Origin: Chthoniobacterales bacterium
Lineage (GTDB): Bacteria; Verrucomicrobiota; Verrucomicrobiia; Chthoniobacterales; UBA10450
DNA length: 15,781 nt
Assembly (NCBI GenBank): GCA_013812515.1
Contig: JACCTI010000045.1
Location: forward strand, 1-15,781
Reading direction: 5' to 3'
A model generated the notes under the pieces. The model was not told the DNA's origin. It ran no database searches and was given only the letters and a program-made list of their open reading frames with translations. Below are positions 1 to 6,815 of the stretch, one piece after another. The position numbers and the translations under genes are program-made. Every line of letters begins with the position of its first letter. Within the stretch, counting starts at the first letter, position 1.

Positions 1-4
1 GCGT

Positions 5-1060
5 GTGGCCATTCGAGTCGGCGCGAGCCGATATGATGCGCTGATCGGCTCGGGCTTGCTCGCGCTAACCGGTGAGTTGACGCGGGAGTTGGTGCGCGGG
101 CCGGGCTGCGCTCTGATCGCGGATGAAAATACCGCCGGCCGTTTCGCGCGAGTCGTCGAGCAGAGTCTCGCAGGCGCTGAGTTTCAGCCAACGCTGATTA
201 CGATACCGGCGGGGGAGATATCGAAATCGCTCCGGCAGCTTGGCGTGGTCTGCGAACGGATGGCCGCAGCGGGTCTGGATCGGACGTCTTTTGTCGTCGC
301 GCTCGGCGGTGGAGTCGTGGGCGATCTGGCTGGGTTCGCGGCGGCCGTATTCCATCGGGGTATTCCATACGTACAGGTTCCGACCACGCTGCTGGCGCAG
401 GTCGACAGCTCGATTGGCGGCAAGACGGCAGTGAACATTCAGGCCGGGAAAAACTTGTTAGGCACGATTCATCAGCCGATGCTTGTGCTGGCAGATACAG
501 AAGCGCTGCAAACGTTACCGGCTCGCGAGCTGAACCAGGGTTTTGCCGAAGTGATCAAACATGCGGTGATCGCTGACATCTCGCTCTTCGAAGCCCTGGA
601 ACAATTCGATCGCGGTAATTTCGCCCAATTGATCGCGCGCAACATCGCGATCAAAGCGAGGATCATCGCGCGCGATGAACAGGATGTTTTCGGGGAACGC
701 GCCATCCTAAACTTCGGACACACAGTCGGGCATGCGATCGAACAAGTGGCGGGGTTTGGCCCACTTCTTCATGGGGAGGCCGTGAGCCTCGGAATAGTCG
801 CGGCCTGCGAGATTTCGGTCCGGAAAGCAGGTTTAAGCGAAGCAGAACGCCAGACTGTTTTGCGCTTATTGCGGCGGTTCGATTTGCCGACGCGACTGCC
901 GAATAACTTCCCGCGTGAGCAGATTCCAGCAGCCGTCCGCGCGGACAAGAAATTCGAACGTGGCGAGGTGCGATTTGTTGTGACGCCGGCGCTCGGATCA
1001 GCGCGTCTGACGAGCGATGTGACGCTGGAGGAGATCGCGCGCGCGGTGCAGCAATTGTAG
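5..1060 (+). CDS. aroB: 3-dehydroquinate synthase
   Basis: Second enzyme of the shikimate pathway: converts DAHP to 3-dehydroquinate in the cytoplasm using bound NAD+ and a divalent metal, usually zinc. The 351-residue product has the family's usual length. The glycine-rich NAD-binding segment GGGVVGDLAGF is at about residues 101-111, followed by PTTLLAQVDSSIGGKTAVN at 126-144, which lines the substrate pocket. By family comparison the metal ligands are Glu182 (GFAEVIKH), His239 (NFGHTVGH) and His256 (LLHGEAV). All are present, so the enzyme should be active. The GTG at position 5 gives an N-terminus that fits the family (SRYDALIGSG near residue 8), but only four bases precede it, so the true start may lie outside the window. 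The gene ends in a palindromic element that supplies its TAG stop and converges on the amidase gene. Confidence 0.96.
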   Translation: MAIRVGASRYDALIGSGLLALTGELTRELVRGPGCALIADENTAGRFARVVEQSLAGAEFQPTLITIPAGEISKSLRQLGVVCERMAAAGLDRTSFVVALGGGVVGDLAGFAAAVFHRGIPYVQVPTTLLAQVDSSIGGKTAVNIQAGKNLLGTIHQPMLVLADTEALQTLPARELNQGFAEVIKHAVIADISLFEALEQFDRGNFAQLIARNIAIKARIIARDEQDVFGERAILNFGHTVGHAIEQVAGFGPLLHGEAVSLGIVAACEISVRKAGLSEAERQTVLRLLRRFDLPTRLPNNFPREQIPAAVRADKKFERGEVRFVVTPALGSARLTSDVTLEEIARAVQQL

Positions 1061-1085
1061 CGGCGCTTGACACAAGCGCCTCTAC
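1056..1085. repeat. Palindromic intergenic element at the aroB stop codon
   Basis: A perfect 8-bp stem, GGCGCTTG (1062-1069) with CAAGCGCC (1073-1080) around the loop ACA, is extended by an outer GTAG/CTAC pairing after one mismatch. The aroB TAG stop is inside the element. It lies between convergent genes and could end transcription from both sides, although it has no T-run. Related sequence recurs at the ligD stop (15204) and before purS (15245), so it looks like a dispersed REP-like element rather than a simple terminator. Confidence 0.6.
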
Positions 1086-1091
1086 AACCGG

Positions 1092-2372
1092 CTACTTTCT
1101 CGCCGCACGGTAGTACTCGACCAGACCGTCTACTACGCCCTGCGCGTACTCGCGGAAAAGGCTCGGGCGATCAGTGCCGTTCACATTTCGAATGCCTTCG
1201 TAATCGCCGGCCTGCGCCCGCCAGAAGAACTCGTCGCTGTTCATGACATAGGGCTCGAAGTAAACGACCGGACATTGGTAAAGACGCGTCGCGAGCAGAT
1301 TTCGCGCATAAACATAACCGGTGCGGCCGAGCTTTGTGACGTTGTCCGTCGTGTATTCATACGGGGGGAGCTGTGTCCGGCGCGCCATGGCCTCGGCACA
1401 TATTTCGCTGAGCGGGAGCTCTTCTTCGCTCGTGCGGCTCAGCAACCGGCGGATCATCTCGAAGCGAACATCATCGAACTCGAGCTCGGGCGGCAGATAG
1501 GAGCCGTTCACGAGCAGGTGGAGATGGTTGCGCTCGATGAGCCGCGGATTCCGCGGATCGTCCCAGGCCTCGGCGTTGAAGTGGAGGCAGAGAACAAGAT
1601 CTGGCTTCAGCTGCGTGTTCACAATCTCGGCGCGCTGGCGGATTTCGCTATTGCGGTAAAACAGCAATTCATTTTGCCAGCGCATGGTGTTTTCCTTTTC
1701 CGGATCCGCCGAGCCGGCGAAATCCTCCCGCGGCTGCACTACTCCTGCGCGGCGGAGGATTTCTTTCGAAACGTCCTTGAAATCGTCCGGCCGCTTCCGC
1801 GTAACCGGCGCGAGTTTTTCGCGCAAGAGCGACACAGTCGCGCCGAGCTTGCGCAATTTTGGTGCGACGAGCTGCGCGACGACCAACGTCATGTCGCCTT
1901 CCTGGATCGGCTTGCTGTCGCCCACCTGAAACCACCGTTCTTCCATCTGCGCCCAGGTGCCGCCAATATGGCCGGGATCGATCGCAATCTTCACTCCGGC
2001 GAGCTCGCGACCCTTCGGCGCCCGCCGCAGGGAGGCAGCGCGCTTCCATGATCTCCTCGCAGCTTTGCTCGAGTGCTCATTAGGTGAAAAACGAAGTGTG
2101 AACCACCGTTGCTCGTCTTTGTCCAGGAGGACGCGCGCCTCGCTCGCATCGACCTGGATGAACTCCGCAGGAACGCCGCGCGTGCAGTAAACGTTTTCGA
2201 GCGCGCTGGTAAACTCGTCGTGCGTCATCGTCTCCTGAAAACGCTCGAGCACCGCCCAATCCGGCGATTTGCCCACGGGGCTGATGTTCTCGGCCGCGCA
2301 CGCGTCGCCCGCGACGAGAGCCAGCGCGGCGGTGGTCAGAAGCGAGGCGTTTCGAAGAAGCAAGCGGATCAC
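1092..2372 (-). CDS. N-acetylmuramoyl-L-alanine amidase (Amidase_3), exported
   Basis: Zinc hydrolase that cuts the amide bond between N-acetylmuramic acid and the stem peptide of peptidoglycan, acting outside the cytoplasmic membrane. The Amidase_3 signature is clear. Numbering from the longest frame (TTG at 2411), His148 lies in IDPGHIGG, Glu171 in EGDMTLVVAQ, His277 in LCLHFNAEAW, and the catalytic Glu386 in VVYFEPYVMNS. A long insert of about 60 residues (roughly 205-265) separates the second and third ligand regions. I chose GTG at 2372 rather than the TTG at 2411. It makes residues 1-25 a normal signal peptide (IRLLLR, a hydrophobic core, then a GDACA-A cleavage site) and removes an overlap with the divergent metallophosphoesterase start. 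A further in-frame TTG three codons downstream is also possible. About 150 N-proximal residues before the catalytic domain match nothing I recognise. No partner such as an EnvC-type activator is nearby. Confidence 0.88.
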   Translation of the reverse strand: MIRLLLRNASLLTTAALALVAGDACAAENISPVGKSPDWAVLERFQETMTHDEFTSALENVYCTRGVPAEFIQVDASEARVLLDKDEQRWFTLRFSPNEHSSKAARRSWKRAASLRRAPKGRELAGVKIAIDPGHIGGTWAQMEERWFQVGDSKPIQEGDMTLVVAQLVAPKLRKLGATVSLLREKLAPVTRKRPDDFKDVSKEILRRAGVVQPREDFAGSADPEKENTMRWQNELLFYRNSEIRQRAEIVNTQLKPDLVLCLHFNAEAWDDPRNPRLIERNHLHLLVNGSYLPPELEFDDVRFEMIRRLLSRTSEEELPLSEICAEAMARRTQLPPYEYTTDNVTKLGRTGYVYARNLLATRLYQCPVVYFEPYVMNSDEFFWRAQAGDYEGIRNVNGTDRPSLFREYAQGVVDGLVEYYRAARK

Positions 2373-2410
2373 AATTTGGACTTCAAAGTATTTAACACGA
2401 GGTTCCGCCA
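2373..2410. promoter_or_regulatory. Short divergent spacer with a shared -10-like element
   Basis: Only about 38 bp separate the preferred amidase start from the metallophosphoesterase ATG. The AT-rich stretch at 2389-2395 (TATTTAA, or TTAAATA on the other strand) is the only -10-like sequence in it and sits about 15-20 bases before each start. Any transcripts from here would have very short leaders. No convincing -35 was found. Confidence 0.25.
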
Positions 2411-3247
2411 ATGCTGACGATTCTCTTCCTGGGCGACATCGTCGGTGAGCCGGGACGCAGCGCCGTCATCGCACGACTCCCTATTCTCAAGCAGCAACAC
2501 GCGATCGATTTCGTGGTGGTGAACGGGGAAAACGCGGCCGCCGGGCGCGGGATCACGCCGAAGATCACGATCGACCTGCTGCGCGCCGGGGCCTCCGTTA
2601 TCACGACCGGCGATCACATCTGGGACCAGAAGGAGATCATCCCCTTTATCGGCACGGAGCCGCGTCTGCTGCGACCGATCAATTACCCGGCGGGCGCGCC
2701 AGGCAGTGGTTCAATCGTGCTGGAGACCGCGAAAGGAAAAGTCGGTGTGATCAACGTGCAGGCACGCACGTTTATGCAGCCGATCCTCGAGAATCCGTTC
2801 GAAGCAATAGACGTCGCCGTCGCGGAAATGCGCGGTGAGACGGCGGTCATTTTCGTGGATGCACACGGAGAAACCACGAGCGAGAAGATTGCGCTCGGAC
2901 GTTTTCTCGACGGGCGAGTCTCGGCCGTAATTGGAACGCACACACATGTGCAAACCGCCGATGAGCAGATCTTCCCCGGAGGCACTGCGTTCCTGTGTGA
3001 TGCGGGAATGTGCGGGCCTGCGGAATCCATTCTGGGCCGGGCCATTGATCCGATCGTCAACCGCTTCATCTCGAATTTGCCGGCGCCTTTTCCAGTGGCA
3101 AAAGGCGAGGTCCGCTTATGTGGCGCGCTTCTCCGGGTGAACGAAACAAGCGGGAGAGCCGTGTCGATTTCGCGCCTGAACGAAGTGGTGGTGCAGGAAG
3201 TGCCGGCCCCCGCGGAACAGCAAGCCAAAGTTTCCGCGGGAGGGTAG
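2411..3247 (+). CDS. YmdB-family metallophosphoesterase (TIGR00282)
   Basis: Cytoplasmic dinuclear-metal phosphodiesterase related to Bacillus YmdB, for which 2',3'-cyclic nucleotide hydrolysis is reported; the substrate here is unknown. The 278-residue product has the family length. Metal-site motifs, in order: Asp9 in FLGDIVGEPGR, Glu40-Asn41 in VVNGENAAAGRG, Asp68-His69 in TTGDHIWDQKE, His152 in VDAHGETTSEK, and His177/His179 in IGTHTHVQTADEQI. The usual GNHxWDxKE motif reads GDHIWDQKE here, replacing a metal-site Asn with Asp; I do not know how common this variant is. In many bacteria the family neighbours rny (RNase Y), which is not seen here. The ATG follows the divergent amidase start directly and has no obvious Shine-Dalgarno sequence. 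The gene converges on infC. Confidence 0.92.
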   Translation: MLTILFLGDIVGEPGRSAVIARLPILKQQHAIDFVVVNGENAAAGRGITPKITIDLLRAGASVITTGDHIWDQKEIIPFIGTEPRLLRPINYPAGAPGSGSIVLETAKGKVGVINVQARTFMQPILENPFEAIDVAVAEMRGETAVIFVDAHGETTSEKIALGRFLDGRVSAVIGTHTHVQTADEQIFPGGTAFLCDAGMCGPAESILGRAIDPIVNRFISNLPAPFPVAKGEVRLCGALLRVNETSGRAVSISRLNEVVVQEVPAPAEQQAKVSAGG

Positions 3248-3255
3248 AGCGCGAG

Positions 3256-3279
3256 CGCTGCCGCCGCATTCCGGCAGCG
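3256..3279. terminator. Hairpin between convergent metallophosphoesterase and infC
   Basis: A perfect 8-bp stem, CGCTGCCG (3256-3263) with CGGCAGCG (3272-3279), encloses an eight-base loop. It lies nine bases after the metallophosphoesterase stop and could act for both converging genes. There is no T-run on either side, so intrinsic termination is uncertain. Confidence 0.4.
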
Positions 3280-3311
3280 AATCTGCCTTGATCGCAACGA
3301 CGGCGCTCCGG

Positions 3312-3893
3312 CTACGACTCGTCGTCCGCGCCGTTTTGCTCCTCTTTCTCCGCGTCGGCATCATCCGCTTCCACAGAAAAGCGGCGTTTGCGGCGCGCGG
3401 AAGGAAGCGGGGAAAGCGTCATGGTGATGTTACGTCCGGCGATCTTCGGCTCCATCTCCACTTGCGACATGCCATTCAAATCGTCGCGCACTTTGTACAT
3501 CAGCTGCATTCCGAATTCCTGGTGCGCCATTTCACGGCCGCGGAATTGCAATTGCACGCGCACCTTGTTCCCCTTGTCGAGGAACGCTTCGCCATGACGG
3601 ATTTTCGTCAGGTAATCGTGATCGTCGATATTTACCCGAAACTTGATCTCCTTCAGCTTTGTCCCGGAGGATTTCTTTTCCTTCTCCTGCTTCGAGATGT
3701 CGTAACGGAACTTGCCGAAATCGACGATCTTGCAGACTGGGGGATTTGCGGTCGGGGCCACTTCCACCAGGTCGAGCCCGAGCCCCTGCGCCTTGCGAAT
3801 GGCGTCAGATAATTTCATGACGCCGAGTTGCTCGCCGCTGGCGCTCATGATGACCCGGACGTCGCGTGCGCGAATCCGGCCGTTTACACGAAT
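3312..3893 (-). CDS. infC: Translation initiation factor IF-3, non-canonical start codon
   Basis: IF-3 binds the 30S subunit, keeps 50S off and proofreads the start codon and initiator tRNA. Conserved segments visible: GEQLGVMKLSDAI, GLDLVEVAPTANPPVCKIVDFGKF (N-domain), then KEIKFRVNIDDHDYLTK and the C-domain to about residue 170, followed by an acidic tail (EADDADAEKEE). The first ATG (3848) would lose the conserved start of the N-domain. In-frame sequence upstream encodes RVNGRIRARDVRVI, a normal IF-3 N-terminus, and runs open to a TAA at 3959-3957 with no ATG, GTG or TTG. The start must be a rare codon: ATT at 3893 (used here, 193 residues) or CTG at 3905, which has a GGAG 11 bases upstream. 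E. coli infC starts with AUU, and IF-3 represses its own translation through it; the same control is likely. The usual rpmI-rplT partners do not follow: the next gene is convergent. Confidence 0.95.
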   Translation of the reverse strand: MRVNGRIRARDVRVIMSASGEQLGVMKLSDAIRKAQGLGLDLVEVAPTANPPVCKIVDFGKFRYDISKQEKEKKSSGTKLKEIKFRVNIDDHDYLTKIRHGEAFLDKGNKVRVQLQFRGREMAHQEFGMQLMYKVRDDLNGMSQVEMEPKIAGRNITMTLSPLPSARRKRRFSVEADDADAEKEEQNGADDES

Positions 3894-4103
3894 TTGTGGT
3901 TGCAGTTTAAATCTAGCTCCAAGAGGCCAGCGAACGGGGAGTGGGCCGCGCGCCGTTTAACATTCTGTCGCAAGTCCCCCGGCTGGCGGTCACCATCCGA
4001 ACACTCCTGCCTCGTCGCGGCTGCGATGGACTGCGACGACGGGCCCGCCTGGGCGGGCCGAGTGGAACTTGAGAGCAACAAGCGCGCGCTGGCAAGACAA
4101 TCT
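3894..4103 (-). other. infC leader region
   Basis: About 210 bases upstream of infC with no gene I can support. It holds the possible CTG start (3905-3903), a GGAG at 3920-3917 and the in-frame TAA bounding infC (3959-3957). There is also a strong GC hairpin, GGCCCGCC (4042-4049) with GGCGGGCC (4052-4059). The hairpin could end the upstream small gene or be part of the infC leader. No clear promoter was identified. Confidence 0.4.
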
Positions 4104-4286
4104 TCAGGCCGCGACGAGGGGCTCGAGCCGGACAACGTGAAGCGGTGAAACCATGCTGGTGCGCGGCGGAATTTCCGTCCTCGGATCGGTAACACCTTCG
4201 CCGACGTGCAGCGAAATGCGCGAAAGGAAGGCCAGCTCCGGATGAGGGATGTCCAAGTGCTTCCCGTCGTTTATATGGACTCGCAA
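4104..4286 (-). CDS. Small uncharacterised protein (about 60 residues)
   Basis: A 60-residue frame starting at TTG. The N-terminus reads RVHINDGKHLDIPHPELAFLS and the C-terminus has SPLHVVRLEPL. This pattern (a short strand, DGK, then a hydrophobic residue-Pro-His-Pro-Glu, ending in a strand before the C-terminus) resembles small hypothetical proteins I recall from soil bacteria with an NDG...HPEF layout. I do not know a function. It has no signal peptide or membrane segment. There is no good Shine-Dalgarno sequence, and the frame stays open upstream without ATG or GTG, so the start is uncertain. It lies 89 bases downstream of the DsbA-like gene and about 210 bases upstream of infC, all on one strand, so co-transcription is possible. 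It could still be a chance frame. Confidence 0.42.
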   Translation of the reverse strand: MRVHINDGKHLDIPHPELAFLSRISLHVGEGVTDPRTEIPPRTSMVSPLHVVRLEPLVAA

Positions 4287-4375
4287 GGAACAAAAGGGCG
4301 CACGGTCAGGATGTTTTTTATTTCCACCGGATTCAAAACGGGAGGGTACAAAAACCTTCCGCGCAAAGCAAGTAG

Positions 4376-5092
4376 CTACGCCTCGGGTGGCAAACCAAAA
4401 TGGGCGGCGTGTGCTTCGTAGGAAAGGAGATCATCCAGCATCGCATCAATCGTTACCGCGAGCGGCTCCAGCTTCGCGAAGCCGGAGAAGACGGCGCGAT
4501 CGCCGATCTCGCTCTCGACGAGAAACGTAGGGCGCTGCGTCACCTGGAGCGCATGGAATTCCGCGGTGCTCGTGCGCGCCCGCACTTCCACTTCCACGGA
4601 ACGGGCGTGCGCCAGCAGCTTCGGTTTGTCGAGATTTGCCGCTTTCGCGCCGATCTCGGCCGCCGTCTCCCAGTCGCCGGTTTGCATGCCCTTGCGCACC
4701 GTCGCCGTCATCAGCGCCACCCAGACGCGGTCGTCGTTCACGCCAAAATCCCGGGCGGCTTCGGCGATGAGATTCGGCGCGAGACATTCCTGAAGGTCCG
4801 GCTGGAACCAGCCCGGCTTTAACATAAATGGCGAGCGCATCATCATCCCGCTGCGGCGGTAGAACCACTCGGTCTGCTCGCGCGTCTTCGGAAAACCCGA
4901 AGCATCCATCAGCGCAATCTTCCACTGAAAGGCGACTCGTCCGGCGTAACGTTGCTGCAGTTCTGCCCAGGCCGGCGCCGCCCAGAAACACCAGGAGGAA
5001 ATGACCTCGAGATAGTTCGTGACTGTGATGCGCTTCTCAGCTTCTGCCATTCGAGGTTGATCTTGAGCGGTGGACATCGGACATCTGAGCAT
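4376..5092 (-). CDS. DsbA-family thioredoxin-fold protein with a monothiol site
   Basis: Belongs to the DsbA/2-hydroxychromene-2-carboxylate isomerase-like group. The active-site region is SSWCFWAAPAW (Cys35) at the expected place after the first strand (ITVTNYLEVI). The cis-proline motif TQRPTFLV (Pro188) precedes the next strand, and the middle is helical, as in DsbA insertions. The usual CXXC is CFWA here, so the second cysteine is missing. A disulfide oxidase role is therefore unlikely; isomerase or thiol-transferase chemistry fits better. No signal peptide is seen, so it is probably cytoplasmic. Three in-frame ATGs are possible: 5092 (AAGGAG just upstream), 5077 and 5050. The first fourteen residues are encoded within a heptameric repeat region, so 5050 may be the true start and gives a family-like N-terminus. 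It is divergent from the rhomboid gene. Confidence 0.75.
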   Translation of the reverse strand: MLRCPMSTAQDQPRMAEAEKRITVTNYLEVISSWCFWAAPAWAELQQRYAGRVAFQWKIALMDASGFPKTREQTEWFYRRSGMMMRSPFMLKPGWFQPDLQECLAPNLIAEAARDFGVNDDRVWVALMTATVRKGMQTGDWETAAEIGAKAANLDKPKLLAHARSVEVEVRARTSTAEFHALQVTQRPTFLVESEIGDRAVFSGFAKLEPLAVTIDAMLDDLLSYEAHAAHFGLPPEA

Positions 5093-5160
5093 CTTCTCCT
5101 TGCGAGGTCGAACGCTGAACGTCGAGCCGAACGTCTAAAGTTTAAAGGCTGAGGCTTGAG
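5051..5160. repeat. Degenerate seven-base tandem repeats between dsbA-like and rhomboid genes
   Basis: The spacer is built from heptamers. At 5072-5085 GGACATC is repeated exactly. At 5107-5127 stand GTCGAAC, GCTGAAC and GTCGAGC, then a five-base remnant, then GTCTAAA, GTTTAAA, GGCTGAG and GCTTGAG to 5160. The units share a loose G-pyrimidine-pyrimidine-G/T-A-purine-N consensus. The array runs into the 5' ends of both divergent genes and holds the TTG chosen for the rhomboid gene. The rpsB-tsf spacer holds a related array. Confidence 0.65.
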
Positions 5161-6739
5161 GAAAAACGATAATTCAGTGCTCGATCTCAATCAGATCCTT
5201 CTTTTCATCGCCTGTGTCTCCCCGCTGATCGTACTCGCGCGAACATCGCGCGGCGCCGCACTCGACGGGAGTTGGCGCCTCGCGGCCGTCGCGGTGCTTG
5301 TCGTTACCGCATTTGCCATCACCATCACTCCGCGCAACGCCGGCTTTGTCGGCGGCGGTGCGTGGTTGCTTCTCTTATTTCTGCCCGCGTTCGGATTGCG
5401 CCGCGCTGCGGAGTTTGCCGCGGAGCAGCGCTTTTCCAGCGCGGGGCGCATCGTCGGTCTGCTTCGCTTTCTCCATCCGCTGGAAGGATTGCGCGATGAG
5501 CGGCGTCTGATGCGCGGGCTGGAGTTAGCGCAGCTCGGGAAACAAGCGGACGCGAAGCAGATCCTCACGGAACTCGCCGGCACGAACGGACGTGCGGGAA
5601 AACGGGCCGCCGCGCATCTGTTTCGGATCGCAGGAGATTGGGAGGGTCTTGTGACGTGGTCGCAACGGAACCTGCCAGGAATGGGACTCGGCGAAGATCC
5701 GGTGCTCTTGTCGCTCTACTTCCGTTCACTGGGTGAGACCGGCAGACGCGAGCAGCTCATCACAGAATTCAGACGCTCCGCGCACCTGCTTGTCTCGCCT
5801 GTTCATCAGCAAACATTTCTCGGCAGTCTCATGTTGCTCTTCGCCTTTTGCGGAAGGACAACGGCCCTGCGGTCGTTGTTCGCGGACGGACTGCGACGGC
5901 TTTCCCGCGATGCGAAGGAGTTTTGGATTGGGACAAGTGAACTTGCGGCCGGAGCGACCCACGACGCTGGCATTCGATTGCGACGACTGCAGGACAAAAC
6001 GACCGACGCGATGATCCGCGCCGATGCAAAGAATCGGCTCGCCGGCGACGGAGTGCTCGGGCCGGTTTCGCTGACTCCATTTGAAGCAGCGACCGTTTCG
6101 CACTTCGAACGGAACGCGGAGAAGCAGGCCGGCTCACTGCTTGCTCCACGCGCGGCGCGGCCCGCATCCGCGGTGATGCTCTTCATCGCGCTGAATGTGG
6201 CGATGTTCTCCGTCGAGCTCGCGCTTGGCGGGTCAACGAACGATTTCACTTTGCACCGGCTCGGCGCACTCGAGCCTTCCGCTGTTTTTTCCGGAGGCCA
6301 ATACTGGCGATTGCTCTCGGCTTTGTTCCTTCATTACGGAGTGCTGCATTTGCTCTTTAACTGTTACGCGCTCTACGTGCTCGGGCCGTCACTGGAGGCG
6401 GCGATCGGCTCATTTCGCTTTTCCATTTGTTACATCGTCTCGGGACTCGGCTCGAGCGCTGGGGTGATCACACTCTGGCGGCTGGGCCTGACGCAAGCGG
6501 ACTTCCTGGTCGGCGCGTCTGGTTGCGTGATGGGTCTGGTCGGCGTGTGGGCCGGGTTGCTGCTCGGTCACCGGCACGCGCCCGTCGCGCGGCGGCGTCT
6601 GCTCAGTATTTTACTGATTGTCGCAATGCAAACGGCCTTTGACTTGTTCACGCCACAAGTCAGCATGGCCGCGCATCTTTGTGGGCTTTTCACCGGCGTG
6701 CTGGTCGGCTTGGTTATGGCTCCGGCGCACGAACTCTAG
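5156..6739 (+). CDS. Rhomboid-family intramembrane serine protease with long N-terminal extension
   Basis: Cleaves transmembrane or membrane-proximal substrates inside the bilayer; the substrate is unknown. The rhomboid domain fills about residues 335-525. FLHYGVLHLLFN provides His393, His398 and Asn402, GASG holds the nucleophile Ser455, and MAAHLCGLFTG holds the catalytic His507, so the Ser-His dyad is intact. Before it is an unusual extension of over 300 residues: two or three hydrophobic segments (about 11-29, 41-58 and 64-80), then a soluble helical part (about 100-320) with paired-helix, TPR-like spacing (for example GLELAQLGKQADAKQILTEL). I cannot assign that part to a named domain. 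The product has 527 residues, against about 200-300 for simple rhomboids. The TTG at 5156 lies in the repeat array with AAGG seven bases upstream; GTG at 5177 is an alternative. It stands alone with phosphorylase downstream. Confidence 0.87.
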   Translation: MRKNDNSVLDLNQILLFIACVSPLIVLARTSRGAALDGSWRLAAVAVLVVTAFAITITPRNAGFVGGGAWLLLLFLPAFGLRRAAEFAAEQRFSSAGRIVGLLRFLHPLEGLRDERRLMRGLELAQLGKQADAKQILTELAGTNGRAGKRAAAHLFRIAGDWEGLVTWSQRNLPGMGLGEDPVLLSLYFRSLGETGRREQLITEFRRSAHLLVSPVHQQTFLGSLMLLFAFCGRTTALRSLFADGLRRLSRDAKEFWIGTSELAAGATHDAGIRLRRLQDKTTDAMIRADAKNRLAGDGVLGPVSLTPFEAATVSHFERNAEKQAGSLLAPRAARPASAVMLFIALNVAMFSVELALGGSTNDFTLHRLGALEPSAVFSGGQYWRLLSALFLHYGVLHLLFNCYALYVLGPSLEAAIGSFRFSICYIVSGLGSSAGVITLWRLGLTQADFLVGASGCVMGLVGVWAGLLLGHRHAPVARRRLLSILLIVAMQTAFDLFTPQVSMAAHLCGLFTGVLVGLVMAPAHEL

Positions 6740-6815
6740 CGCCGCTGACGGAACGCTTGCTGCTTGGGTGGTTCGTGACAATATCTCGCCCTCGTAGAAA
6801 CCGCTTTCTTCCGCC

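Noticed and set aside
1275..2051. A 258-codon open frame on the + strand inside the amidase gene
   Set aside because: It is antisense to a gene with all catalytic motifs, shows no recognisable domain, and fits the third-position GC bias that creates shadow frames in this genome.
3288..3812. A 174-codon + strand frame over infC
   Set aside because: Antisense to a clear IF-3 gene; its composition is that of the complementary strand, with no domain.
3884..4195. A 103-codon - strand frame upstream of infC
   Set aside because: Low-complexity Arg/Ser/Ala-rich translation overlapping the infC N-terminus in another frame; the patterned 4104-4286 frame is a better candidate.
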